A DNA stretch of 64,000 nucleotides, from the NCBI GenBank assembly GCA_963457665.1, contig OY735209.1, positions 55,511,019 through 55,575,018 on the forward strand, written 5' to 3'. A model generated the notes under the pieces. It did no database searches, was not told where the DNA came from, and worked only from the letters and a program-made list of their open reading frames with translations. Shown piece after piece: positions 24,320 to 36,400 of the stretch (within the stretch, counting starts at the first letter, position 1; the number at the start of each line of letters is the position of its first letter). A program made the position numbers and the translations under genes. The DNA is from Thysanoteuthis rhombus. Lineage: Eukaryota > Mollusca > Cephalopoda > Oegopsida > Thysanoteuthidae.

Positions 24320-27300
24320 GTGTGCATATATTCCTGTACTGATGATATTTACACACATTTTTTCATGTAATTTTGATTGAATGTCAACTTTTTGTATGCT
24401 GTTTCGTTGCTTTTTGTGTCAAACAAAAAAGAATTTGATAATGGATCAAACACAAGTATTGAGAAATAACATCTTGTTTATGCTTTATTTTCGTTCATTT
24501 CTTTTCATGACAAAAGACAGCCTCAGCTTTGTTGTGGTAGTGTGCTCTGCTTTGAGGGTCACTTGTTTTTTTTTCTTGAGTTTTTTTTTCTTTATCCATA
24601 AAATCACTTAGTATATTAATAATGAAGGAGTATTTTTGTAAGTCTCTAAAATTATTAAAATAATATTTCCTCTTTTTTTCTCTTTCCCCCTCCCTCAGTC
24701 ATTTTAATGAGTTGTGGAATGAATTATGTTTTGTTAGAAGATAATTGATTAAGCCAGTTGAGTTTCTTACATTTTTGTCTGCATAGATAATAGCAAACTC
24801 TTCTTTGCCAAAGGTACTTGTGTATTGTCCACAGCTTGTAAGTTATGTACGAGTCAGGCTAGATCAGATCTCATCAGTTAGTGCAATGTTGGTGCACTTT
24901 CCATGATTTGTGAACAACGTTGACTCTTCTCGATGTTCATCTGAGGACAGTTTTTTCTCTTCCCAGCTGTAATAGTTACTGCCTTTGAAAGGAGTTTTTT
25001 TTTAAGTCAAAATATTGGCCTTTCCTCCTTTGAGTTTGTGTTCCCTATGAAATCAGAAACAAAACCAGTTATATGAATGCATTAGCAGGGAACCTTGAAT
25101 ATACAATGAACCAAGTTTACTTTTTGTTCATGAACAAAGAACCAAATTTAGCATTTCATTTCGGCTAAAACTTACTTTTCTTGAAATTTAGTTATAAGCA
25201 AGATGATTATTCAAGAATATTCACTAGATGTTTCATTTATTTGGGTAAGAATGGACTGGCTGAAAAAGTTAGAAAAGACAACAAAAAAATTAAGAATCTC
25301 AAATCATTGAATGATTGATCAGGGTTTGTTAGAAGACATAACATTGAAGGGATGCTTTTTGGCCTCTGATGGCAGCTTAAATAAATATAGCCAATAAACT
25401 TACCAACAATTTAGGAAAAAGGTAAGTGTTGCTGACAATGGCTATCTAAAATCAGAATCTCTAAACATGAAGATTTATAAAATTCTGAACAATGTCCCAT
25501 TTGGAAAAGTCACATATCACAGTGGACTCCACATCCCTTGTTACTGAGACACTTCAAATAGTCTAGATAATTTAATGCTGTGGACATCGTTTATTATTGT
25601 GTGGTCTGGCACTCACTTTCTACTTGCAATTGTACAAATCATGTTCTTAACTATTGAAAGAATGCATTTGAAATTATTGAGTCAGACTTAGAAGAAATAT
25701 AAAAAGCAGTGAAGAGAAAGTTCCACTCATCCAAGCTTCTGATGTTCTACTGAAGATGCAATCTGATAATTTAAATATTTTTTAACAAATCTGCTGAAAA
25801 CTAGCTCTTTGAATGTTTGTTCATCTTTCAATATTGATTATTTTTATTATTTAGTGAACTCTTGGAAATAGGGGTTACAGACCCTAAATTTGATGAGCAA
25901 ACATTTGAAGAGAAAAAAGAAATCATAGTTCTTTGTTTTGTTTTGTTTTTTTTTATTTTAGATTATTTTGCTTTGCTTCCCTAAAAAAAAATTAGGAATT
26001 ATTATGCAGTTAAATTTGCACCTTAAATCGCTCCTAGTGTAAAATGGTTTGAGTTGAAATGAATTTAGATAAATTCAGTTATTTCAGTGTGTGTGTTTAC
26101 ATATTTTGTATCCTTCGGATAAAACCCACCTGAAGTAATATCAGTTTTCTCATTTACCTTTTCTTAAGGAAAGTTGAGGAATCAAATTGATCTACTAATT
26201 TCTACTTTTCTCAATATAAAGCTGATCTGATTAAGCTACAGTTAACCTACACATTTGGGTTTATGTATGTTAAAATTATCCCCTATAGTTGTCATTATAC
26301 TTTCTCTTTTGTGACATTTGCATGGGAATGATTGACTTAATTTAATGACAGCTTCAGAATTATAAATATGCATTTAAATATGAAAAATGGAATCGTACAC
26401 TATGTGTAGTAATATTATCTTGATTTTTTTTTTTTGTGTGTGTGTGTGTCTCTGAGAATTAAGATGAGGAGGAAAAGAGGGGGAGAAATACCCAACAAAC
26501 CACATTCATGTATCCAAGTAAGTCTTCAGATAATTGTCTAAGTGACTGTTTTGTCAGGAGGCTGGAACTATTATGCTGAGATTGTCACTGTCAACTAATC
26601 ACTGTAACATCTAATTTTTTTTTTTTTTTTTCTGTTTTTATCTATAGACTCTCCTACCTTAATTTTTACTTCAGTTTTTTTTTTGGTTTTTTTTTTTTCC
26701 TTCTGGATCAACATTTATCTACCTTTTCCAACCATCAGACATTTTTTCAATAACCTCCTTAATATAAGTTATATTTAAGTTTTTTTTTCTGTAAATTGCA
26801 AATCCAGTGACGTTCTCCCTTCCTGCTCATGATTGACAAGCGTTTTATAAAGACAATAGACTGAACTCTTAATTGTTCTGGGACATTCCCAGCAGACAAG
26901 TCCTTTGATAATGATGAGCAAGTTGTTTGCTATGAGGTCCATTCTAACCATCCTTACTTGAAACGCAGAAAACAAAACAGACAATAAGGCCTTTAACAAA
27001 AACAAAAAAAAGTTTGACTGCACTGTTTCCGAGATGAAGAATTTTTGCCACTCAATTTCACCAATGGGAATTCTAGCTAAAAGAAACCAATCAGTGAGTA
27101 GCAGCGCTTTAACATTTTTGTTATTAAATTTCTATCTGAATCTGCATGGACCTGTTGTAGGTGCAGTTGTACATGTTAGGATCAGAGTGTAGTATCTGTT
27201 CTGTAAGATACTTCCAGGCAATCCCTGCTTACTGTGTTAGTGAACAGTAGACAGGTTTTGTCTTGTAAGCCCCTTTCTAAAGCCATGGCCTTTTCCTGAT

Positions 27301-29775
27301 GGCATCATTTTTCATCCTATCAAAGTGAAGAATCAAGAGCTTGTCCTATTCCTCTCCTGCAGAGGTTCACATATTTCTCTATTAACTCACAGTGGGCCCA
27401 GAATGCAAATTTCCAAGATCATGTGAAACTGCAGTCAGCAGAAAATGAGATGGCATGATGAACTCATGTTTCATTTTTAAATTCTAATGTATAATACCTC
27501 TGATTCAATCTACAAAGATTTTTCAACAGATGTATCATGATATTTCATATAAGTGACTGTGTGATCATTAGCTCCACATTTTCTACAAAGTTTTTGAGGG
27601 TTGTGTTTGTGTAATTTCATTCTGACCATGACCATTTAAAGCAATCAATTCAATTGAGTGATGTGTTGTACCATGTGAAGTTTGATTCAACTTAACCCAA
27701 GGAAAATTAGAAGTTTCAAAATTCAAATAATACTCAAATGGAAAGTGCTAAGTATCACTCAGGAATCAATAGTTTCTGGTCACTCTTTTTTTTCAAAAGA
27801 TATATGGCTTGATATGATAATCTTAGCACTTTTCAGGATATCTTATCTTTTGAATCAAAATTTTCTCTAATTTTTATCATTTTATTTCAAAAAGTTCAGA
27901 TTTTTCAAAAAAAAAAAAAAAAGATATTTTGAACCAGGTTATCAAAATTTGTTGGAATTGATATATTTTTAATAAAATCTAGGTTAATTTTATATCAGAA
28001 GTTCATAAAGTTGGTTTCATTAACCATTCAGAGCACCATATATCGCCAATCTACATTTTTGGATGAAAACAAGCTCTTGATGTTCTAATAATGTATGTGT
28101 CCAAATTTGAGGTTTTTGTAAACTTCAAAATGATATAACCAGTTCTAAACCTTAATGATATAACTTAAGTTCTAAACCAGCTAGGAACTTTTTTTATGTG
28201 TGTGTTATCAGAAGTTCCATGCAAACTAAATTTAGACCAATCACATAATGCATGAGAGAACTTTTCCTTTTTTAAATAGCTATTTCCACCTCTGGGCCCA
28301 CTGTGCAGATATTTTTCCACTATTTAGCATTGACTGTTTTCTTGGAGATTTTTATCCAAAAGTTGTTCTTTGGGGACAATTCTTTCCACCTCATTCTTTA
28401 TCAATTGCCCAATCTGTCTCATGACCAAAATTAATTGGTCATCCCTGCTTCAGACAATTCATATGTGAAGGAGAAAAATCTTCATGAAGGCAAGAAGAGC
28501 TGAGACAGTAATTTTCCATCTTCAACAACTTTTTTTATTTTTTTTAATATTTTTTTTAAAATAACGATTTTTCCATCCCTCGGCCTCTCAAGAAGAACCA
28601 CCAGCTGATATTTCTTCTACGTTCTTCTGTTCAAATCAAGTGTATCATGATCAAGCATTTACTATTTTTCCTGTTAAAAACAATTGCTAGCTCATCTAAA
28701 CATCTTATTTCCTTTACCTTTTTTTAAGCCTGGAATATTTCAGTTTTTTTGTTTTTTTTTTTTTTCACCATTTTCCACCCTCTGTTTCATCTTTGTATTT
28801 TTGCCCTAACTCCTCATCTTTTCTTTGAATTGAAGGAAGCATTCACTGAAACTTCAAATATATCATGCTGAAATGTATAATTTCCTGAAGCCAGTAAAAT
28901 TTGTATGCTCAAAAAACATTGTTGTTTTCCTTTGTTGGGTGGAGAAAATTCTCTACCTGATTTTATCATCTAATTTCAGCAAATATAAATTTATTTCGGT
29001 GTAGCTTTACCCAACAAGAACAAATTGGGTAACTAGCATAGCACCCATAAAAAGATCACAGGATTATTTACTTTGGTACGTCTGCCTGGGTTTAGAGTGC
29101 AAATAATTGCAATTTGACCACACGGGCCAATGGTTTAAGTACAAACCAAAATGATCTGCCACAAACAATCTTCTGGAACTTCAAGATTCAAATGAATGGG
29201 AGAATTTCCCCTTATCAGAATTAGATCTTGCTGCTTGTATATAAACAAAATGGCTTTGAGTCTCATTAAGAGTGATTTTATTTCTGATCTGCACTCTTAA
29301 ATCAGGCTGTCTATCTACAGCAGCAAGTAAAATCAGATAAAACGGCCTGATATTCAAATTTATTGATATAATCAAAATAGAGAGGATGCTACTATTTATT
29401 ACAATACATCTTGCGCATGTTGTTTAAAATTCAACTTTCATAAATTACTCAGACTAGTGTCCTCATCTTTGTTGCTTTGATTAGTTTCAACCAATGCATT
29501 TCTCAGGCCTTCCTCCAAGTGTGTGTTGCCCCTTAGTAATCCTTGCACAGAATCTGATCTGGTCCACCCCCCCCACACCTTTTTTTTCCACTTCCATTCT
29601 GATCAGTGACTTGTTCTTATTTGAGTTTGTTGACAAAATAAGAGACTCTCTTGAGAAGACTAGAAAATGCACTGGCTGAAAAGTTGTGATCAAGATAATA
29701 GAATCAAAATTATTTGTTTGAATTCTCTATTTACACATGTGGAAAAAATGGAATGTTTATGCAAGTTCTGATCTT

Positions 29776-29779
<4 letters not shown>

Positions 29780-29812
<33 letters not shown>
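29780..29812. repeat. (TA)n microsatellite
   Basis: About 33 bp of TA dinucleotides downstream of the unassigned - strand gene. Confidence 0.93.
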
Positions 29813-29817
<5 letters not shown>

Positions 29818-30214
29818 CACCTTTTCTCATTGGTTTTTCCATTTAAGTTCTTAATATATAAGATATCCTAGCACAGGTCTGTGTATATACCACACTCATA
29901 ATACAGGGCTGCTTCATGAAAAGAGCTCTTAATTTTGGCATAGCCTAGCAAATAGCTATCTGAGATAGTGGTCAAATTCTGTTGAACATGAAGCAACCTA
30001 ACCTCCACCCAAGGAGCTTGGCGTGTTATACTCTGCCAAAATTTACATTCTTCTCTGAAATGCAGATAGTGGAAGTACCGTATTTTTGACTAAGAATTAG
30101 TTACTGAAAATAGGAAAGTGAAAGTGCTTTTTCTCTGACCTTTCTTTGCTTTCCAGAAAATGGAAGTAACGCAACCATGAAGATTTGTTGGATATTGTTT
30201 TGCTTTTAATTCTT

Positions 30215-30495
30215 TCACTTAACAGCACATATCAATTTTCCTGAAGTCTCCAAATCTGCCAAGTCTTTGAGAATTTGGGTCAGTATCTCTGACTGGATAT
30301 CACTCTCAAAATATACTGGCCTATCCCAAATCAAGTCCTTCACCATCTGATCGAATTCATATTCAAAATTAAAGTGTCTCTGGACACTTTCTCTGAGTGT
30401 TGACCGAGTTGGTGGTTCACTTTTCTGTTTTCCCCTGGGTCGTGGTTCAACCTTGACCTCAGCAACATTGTTGGCAGTCTTTTCTGTAATTTTGG
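30215..30495 (-). CDS. Unassigned gene, exon J (C-terminus)
   Basis: The acceptor is attttattacag and the stop TGA is at 30215-30217. It encodes AKITEKTANNVAEVKVEPRP, a basic GKQKSEPPTRSTLRESVQRH, then an acidic helical module FNFEYEFDQMVKDLIWDRPV and YFESDIQSEILTQILKDLAD that ends KLICAVK. Codon use and splice context look genuine. No family recognised. Confidence 0.68.
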
Positions 30496-33400
30496 CTGTA
30501 ATAAAATTTAAGATTTAATCATTTCTAAGTAGTAAGGAAATTTTTCAGTACACTCACCTTAGCTTAGTCTGGCACAAGAGCATTCATAGCAATGGTCTAA
30601 GACCAACTTGCTAACCATGGCTCTTTGGCAAGCACCTGTGAGAAAAGGACAATACAGGAGGCAATTCGTTAAAGAATAAAAATCAAATAATATATCTACT
30701 AGATGAATTTCAAGAGAATATATTTTTTTTTTTTTTTTTTTTTTTTTTCCAGGCTGAGGGTTTAACAATCTACCTGTTTCTTGGAATCTTTCATTACTAA
30801 CTTAGTACTGGGCCAAATGGAAGAAGTTTATGTTGCACTAAAAGGCCGGGGGGGGGGTTGCATTCAAAAACTGACCTGAGACACCATCAGTGGGGAGAAT
30901 GCAACCATTTCAATCGTGAGGCATTGCAAAATATCAGGAGAAAAACCTTTCAGTGTAGAAACAACTGGGGATTTTTATTCCAAGTCACATGAACGCAATA
31001 ATTTGATGAACACGGATTCTGTAAGTGAGATGAGTGACATTTTAATCCCAAATCATTTTGTTCAAAGAATCCAATAATATGTTTGCTTTATTTTCCATTG
31101 AAATACAACATTTGAATTTACGGCTACTCTGAAAAATCATCAGCTATAAGTGGACAGTTTAGTAACTTTTGTTACAAATCAAAGAATCATACTGTTTGCA
31201 AGATCAGCCATTTTCATGTTATCATTCAAGTGGGTCAAATATCTAAAAAGATTTCTCTTCAAACGGGCATTTTCTGCAGTAAATATTCTATGAATAACTA
31301 ATTAAAATGCAAATGAAAAATCTATGGCATTAATGACCTCCTTTGGTGGCACTTAACTCCCTCTGAAGCTGGTCTGTTGAGGACGAGCATGATTCCAACT
31401 GTGCGCCTTGACCTTCATAAACTCTCATCTCAACTTTTAAGTTGGTCAGATTCCTTGTTTCACTCAAAGCTACACAGAGTCTGAATACAGGCCACAGGAG
31501 AAAGAAATGTACTTCATCAAAAGATTTCACTTAGAATTTATCTATAACTAGAAAGTGTCTCCTTTTCATTGGGAAAGATAAGTTTGTACGGCTTTGAGTA
31601 AATAATTGAGTCAGTTTCTTCAAAATGATATCGTCCTTACTGCCAGTCAGACTTTCCTCTGTCAACTCAATATCCTATTCTCCATATGGTGTGTAAAGAA
31701 AAAAAGTGTTTTATTAATCTCACGGACCCAGAACCAGCTAGGACACTAAAATTTAGTGAAGTGAATCCTACCATAAAAGGTATCTCTGACCCGGAGATAG
31801 GCAGGCAAATGACATGTATAGGCCACCATTCTACTGCTGGAATATAAGGTTGAATTAACTTCAAAATACCAAGTGTTTGTTTTTAGTTTGTAGTTATTTG
31901 ATATTCACTTTTTTTTTTCTTTTTTTTCAAAATCATTGATGCGTTGAATTTAGTTTTTGCTGTTATGAGTTCAACATTTTCTGTGAACTTTTTATTACAT
32001 TTTTCAACAAGATAGTCGTTGCTTTTAAATTTAAAATCCATCACTGCTTCTTGGATCATTTTTTCTTAACGAATAATAGTTAATTTCATAGAAAAAAAAC
32101 TCCAACCTGGCTGTTTAAGACTTTCAACTATTCCCATTCACTGTAATTAAAAGAAAAAAGTATTTTTATTCTATTGAATTATTATTTGAAACAGAATGCA
32201 CTATCATATGGAAAACAATCAATCTCTTCTCACCCTAAAGAATCAGGAGCTGGTGTCCATTGCAAATCTGGTGCATTCTCAATCTTTGATTTGATATCAG
32301 ATCGAAGTATGCTAGGAGCCTCTTTCGAAATAAACTGCTTACTCCCTTCCATAAAACTATTTATGGTTGTTGTTAAGAGTGCAGATCAACTTATTCCAAA
32401 TTGTCTCATGGTAGGATTCCCTTACAAAGACCTCTTCAAACAGTTTTTCAAGATGCTTAACTTTATTGGCAGAAGGCTTCAGTCTAAAGTCAAAGCCATA
32501 CATTTTGGTTAAGATTTTGAGGGGAAACAAATTGGTTATCGCTTATGACATGATTCTGTATAAATCTTCAGACTGCTATAAAGTCTGTTGGGTTATTTAC
32601 ATATTGCTCCCCATCTCCCTGGGGCAACACTGGGTTTTCTTGGGCATTGCTAGGGGTTGGAAAAAAAAGGGCCTGCAAATTACTATGGAGAGTAGTGCTG
32701 AATGAACTTACCTGCAATAGACTTTTGATTCTTTAGTCAATAATTTGAAATTTCCAGGGGCCCCAGAAGTAAGCTTTTAAATTGGGGCAAATTGTCCTGA
32801 CACTGACAATATTCACCAAAAAGTTTAGAAATAGGATAGATAATGCAAAGGTTTGTAATAATTTTTTAATTATCTTGGAGTATGTATAAGATTATTGAAC
32901 TCATAGATATTCCTATTACACCATGAAATACAATTTTTGTTCCATATTAGTGAGTCTTATTTTCTGATGATAGCTTATTTGGAGAAAAAAAAGATAGAAA
33001 ATGGCTATCATTCCATTCAAACTTTGGTATGTTTTGTTTTGTTTTTTGTGGCCAGGATAGTGATAATCATAAGTAATAGTTTTACTCATTTTACATAATC
33101 AAAAATGTGTGAATCTGCCTGTTATTCTATTGAAAATAAGATTTTTAATTATCGTTATCAGTTTGAGAAGAGTATTGACATCTTATATATGTGTGTGTTT
33201 TCTGATTGATTATGCCCCAGGAATTAAGAAAAAGTTGCTAACTTGTTAGTATGTAACATCTTAGGTTAATTCTGTCTCATCTTGAAATATATGTGAAATT
33301 TCATGGAATCTATACGAGGTTCATGTTTCTGCAAAGCACACTAGGAAGAAAGCTTCAAAACTACTTGAATTTCTAGAAGTCTGAATTTGAATGAAGCCCA

Positions 33401-36400
33401 CAAAAATGCACTGAGAACCTAATGCATCTCATCTTAAAAAAAAAAAAAAAGTAATGCAAATATCAACGTACATGTCACAGAGTCTTCAGAAGGGTTGTAT
33501 TGGATACAAGATGCATTACGTGCTCGTTGGTAGTACGGTGCCTTTCTGCGATAATCCAGCTGATCCCAATGTGGTCTCTGGCGATCTTGAAGTTCCTTGA
33601 CACTGTCGTTGGGACACTGACGGCTATATTCTTGGTAGTGCTCACTGCAAATTGGAAGAAAACGTTTAGTTCATACATTTAACCTTGATCGATCTTGGGC
33701 GATTTTACTGTAAGCTTGAAAGATATGTAATCCCTTGAAAAAATTATGCTGAAGTTTGATTACCAAAGACACAGATAACTGGAACCTTCCCACCTGCAAG
33801 CAAGAGCGAAACCAAAAATAGAATTGTGTCCTAGATGGCACCTTTACATTGTTCTAAGAGGGGACGTGTATGTCCTGATGTCTGCGGTTGGGCCAAGAAA
33901 CCCAAGTTCGTTTTATTAATGCAAAGATCCATGTAAGCCAAAAATTAATCTAAGTATTTTTAAAATATTGTGTAAAGTGGTAGTATGGCTAGAATATTGC
34001 CTGTCTAGCTATAGCGTTTCATGACCGAATTGGTTAAACCATCGTCCATGACAGACGAGCTGCAGGGATATGGTATTCTAGTTGAGGTTTCGTTTGAAGC
34101 TGTTTTCATTGCTACAATTGTTGAAGGATATTCTGTCAAGAAACTTTTGATAAAAAGTAATATGAAGAAAGGACACGCCAAACAGACAATAAAACCCACT
34201 TTATTTTGTAAACTGGTTCTCAACCTTTTTTGCTCATACACCCTTAAACATATGATTCCCCTTCCTCCCGAGAGTGTCCGTCTCCAAAAGGTGCATTCTA
34301 TACTATAAGTGTCAAAAGATCAATATTTTCCTTTGCCATTCTGTGGTTCCATTTGTGGGGTACCCTTTGAGGATCGAACTTGCTACACGGTAGATGACTA
34401 TATCAGCTTTGTAACAATTGTTTTGCAGCGAGTGCTCAGTAGATAATTATAGAACTTAACTTAGTTTGGCATTGGGTTACTCAGGATCCAATCAACTTTC
34501 ACGTAAAGCGAACATGAGCTTTCAACATTTGTTTTACAGCGAGTCCTGACACTGACAATTTTAGAAGCTGCGTACACCCTCTTCCTTTATCCCTATCATA
34601 TCTTAATCTTCTATGCATCCTACCAATCTAACCGATGACGACCGGACCTTGGACATTTTTTCATAAGTCTGATTTTCCTTCATTAGTGTATTGTTCGTAA
34701 TGATCTTGACTGTCCGACTATCTCTTGAGTGATGGTGGATCTAGTTCCCCCTCAACCCTTGACACTTCATGGCTGACGTAGAGTGATAAGAATTTTCTGA
34801 TGTCAGTGGAAATACTGTTGTCTGAATGAGCACATGCGTAGAGAGGCGTTGCTAGTTTAGTCAGGATCAAACACGCGAGTATTAGCGAGCTAGATGCCCT
34901 ATCAATGTCACTTTGTGCCAAAGTTGGAATCGCCCTACAGATATCTACGCAGTTAGATGGAAATCTAAATCAAATATCTGGTAGACAGACGTCTCTCGTG
35001 CATCAGTGAAGATATGTTGGAGTATTTTTGCCGGTTTAATTTGGTTTTCTGACTTGGACTAAGATTTACGTGTCGCGAATTCTACTATAAAGAAAATAAT
35101 TTTTTTTCTTTCAATTTTAGGTGCTTTCAATCCATTAGACCCTACAACCATCTAAAAATGTTTAATTTGCGGGGGGGTATCTGGTTTAACGAGAGGGGTT
35201 CTATTTACAATATAGCATCACTCACTCACTCATCTTACCAGAGGTCGTGACATCAATTTACGTATTACGATCATAGCTCCTACAGAGTCTGTCGGCTACT
35301 CTTGGATTGTCTGAGAGAAAAAAACACGAATACATCTCTTACCAAAAAAGGCCAAGTGCTTATTGCGTTTTTCTTTTCTCAAAAACGAAAAAATTGCCAA
35401 CATGGCCCTGAAGCCAAAACGACATATATTTAGGTTTAAGTTTTTCAATTTTGCTATTATTTATCGGTGTTATTTCGTCTTCATATTTACCACCCCCTGT
35501 ACTTCCGGTAAGGTGGCGGAAAGTGAGTGCTGACTCTAGCATTATAGTTACTTTGTAAATAGAACCCCATCGCAAAACCTGAAAAATTATTTTTTATAAA
35601 AACTAAAAAATTTCCGGGTGGTTGTAAGGTCTAATGGGTTGAAAGAAAAAAACATTTTCTTCTCGAAGAATTCGTTACTTCCGACACGCAAATTTTTACC
35701 ATTTTTTTTTTTTTTTTTTTTTTCATTTCATTTCATCTTTATTCACTGTTACAAGACCTAGATCATACCTCATTTTTACTTATCAAATACGGGAACCGAA
35801 CAATGAAGCTATCCTTAAAATGGACGGCTGAGGGAAAGTGAAACACGACATCAAAACCGATCAAGCGATAATCAATATTCTCTTTCAGTCCAGTTGGATG
35901 TCTCGCTGTGGATCAGTGGTTAGCAAGCTAGTTTCGTTGGCCATTACTGTTGTAATGAGCCAGTGGAGGCGCTTCACACTAAGCTAAGCTTAATGAGTGA
36001 ATGAATGGCTTCCGTTTTGTCTCGACATTCAATGGAACGACACTGGAGTCGTCAGAATCCCCCTCTTCGGCTCGTGGATGGAGTCAAAAGGGAAGCATAG
36101 AGCGATACCTTTGGTATCAGCTTAGCCACAGGAGCTACCTGAAAGACGCCTAGCCGCCCAAAGGGGCTCCACTCCCTGGTTTTAAATTTGTACTCCCAGA
36201 CTTGTTGCTTTACCAAGTCTAGAAAGTTTAATTTGCCCTGCTATATTACCCATCGTTGAAGTGGAGGTCTTATAATGATTTTTTCACACTCATCGCTCGT
36301 ACCCGGAAACGAACCTGCGACCTTCTGTGTGCAGACGGATTAACCATTACACCATCTGAGCGGACAAAAAGCTTAGTAAATACCTATGCATGGATATGGC

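Larger units (their letters stand above)
19639..30214. other. Intergenic region between two convergent genes
   Basis: Apart from the hAT element, the candidate exon at 22379-22611, (TA)n tracts at 24268-24316 and 29780-29812, and poly-T/poly-A runs, I see no supported gene in this stretch. Several short open frames here are AT-rich chance frames. Confidence 0.6.

Noticed and set aside
24145..24370. Open frames on both strands of Tyr-Ile repeats
   Set aside because: Translations of the (TA)n tract.
26775..27023. A - strand 82-codon frame starting hydrophobic
   Set aside because: No good acceptor or donor and no recognisable motif; AT-rich chance frame.
29181..29375. A - strand frame after a tgctgctgtag acceptor (DRQPDLRVQIRNKITLNE)
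   Set aside because: It could be an alternative last exon of the - strand gene, but the exon J stop lies well upstream and no phase evidence supports it.
32174..32512. A + strand 112-codon open frame
   Set aside because: It is the complement of exon H of the - strand gene, which has splice sites and phase support.
34005..34241. A - strand 78-codon frame with a hydrophobic segment resembling a signal anchor
   Set aside because: It overlaps a hAT-like end, has no good splice partner in phase, and its opposite strand is equally open.
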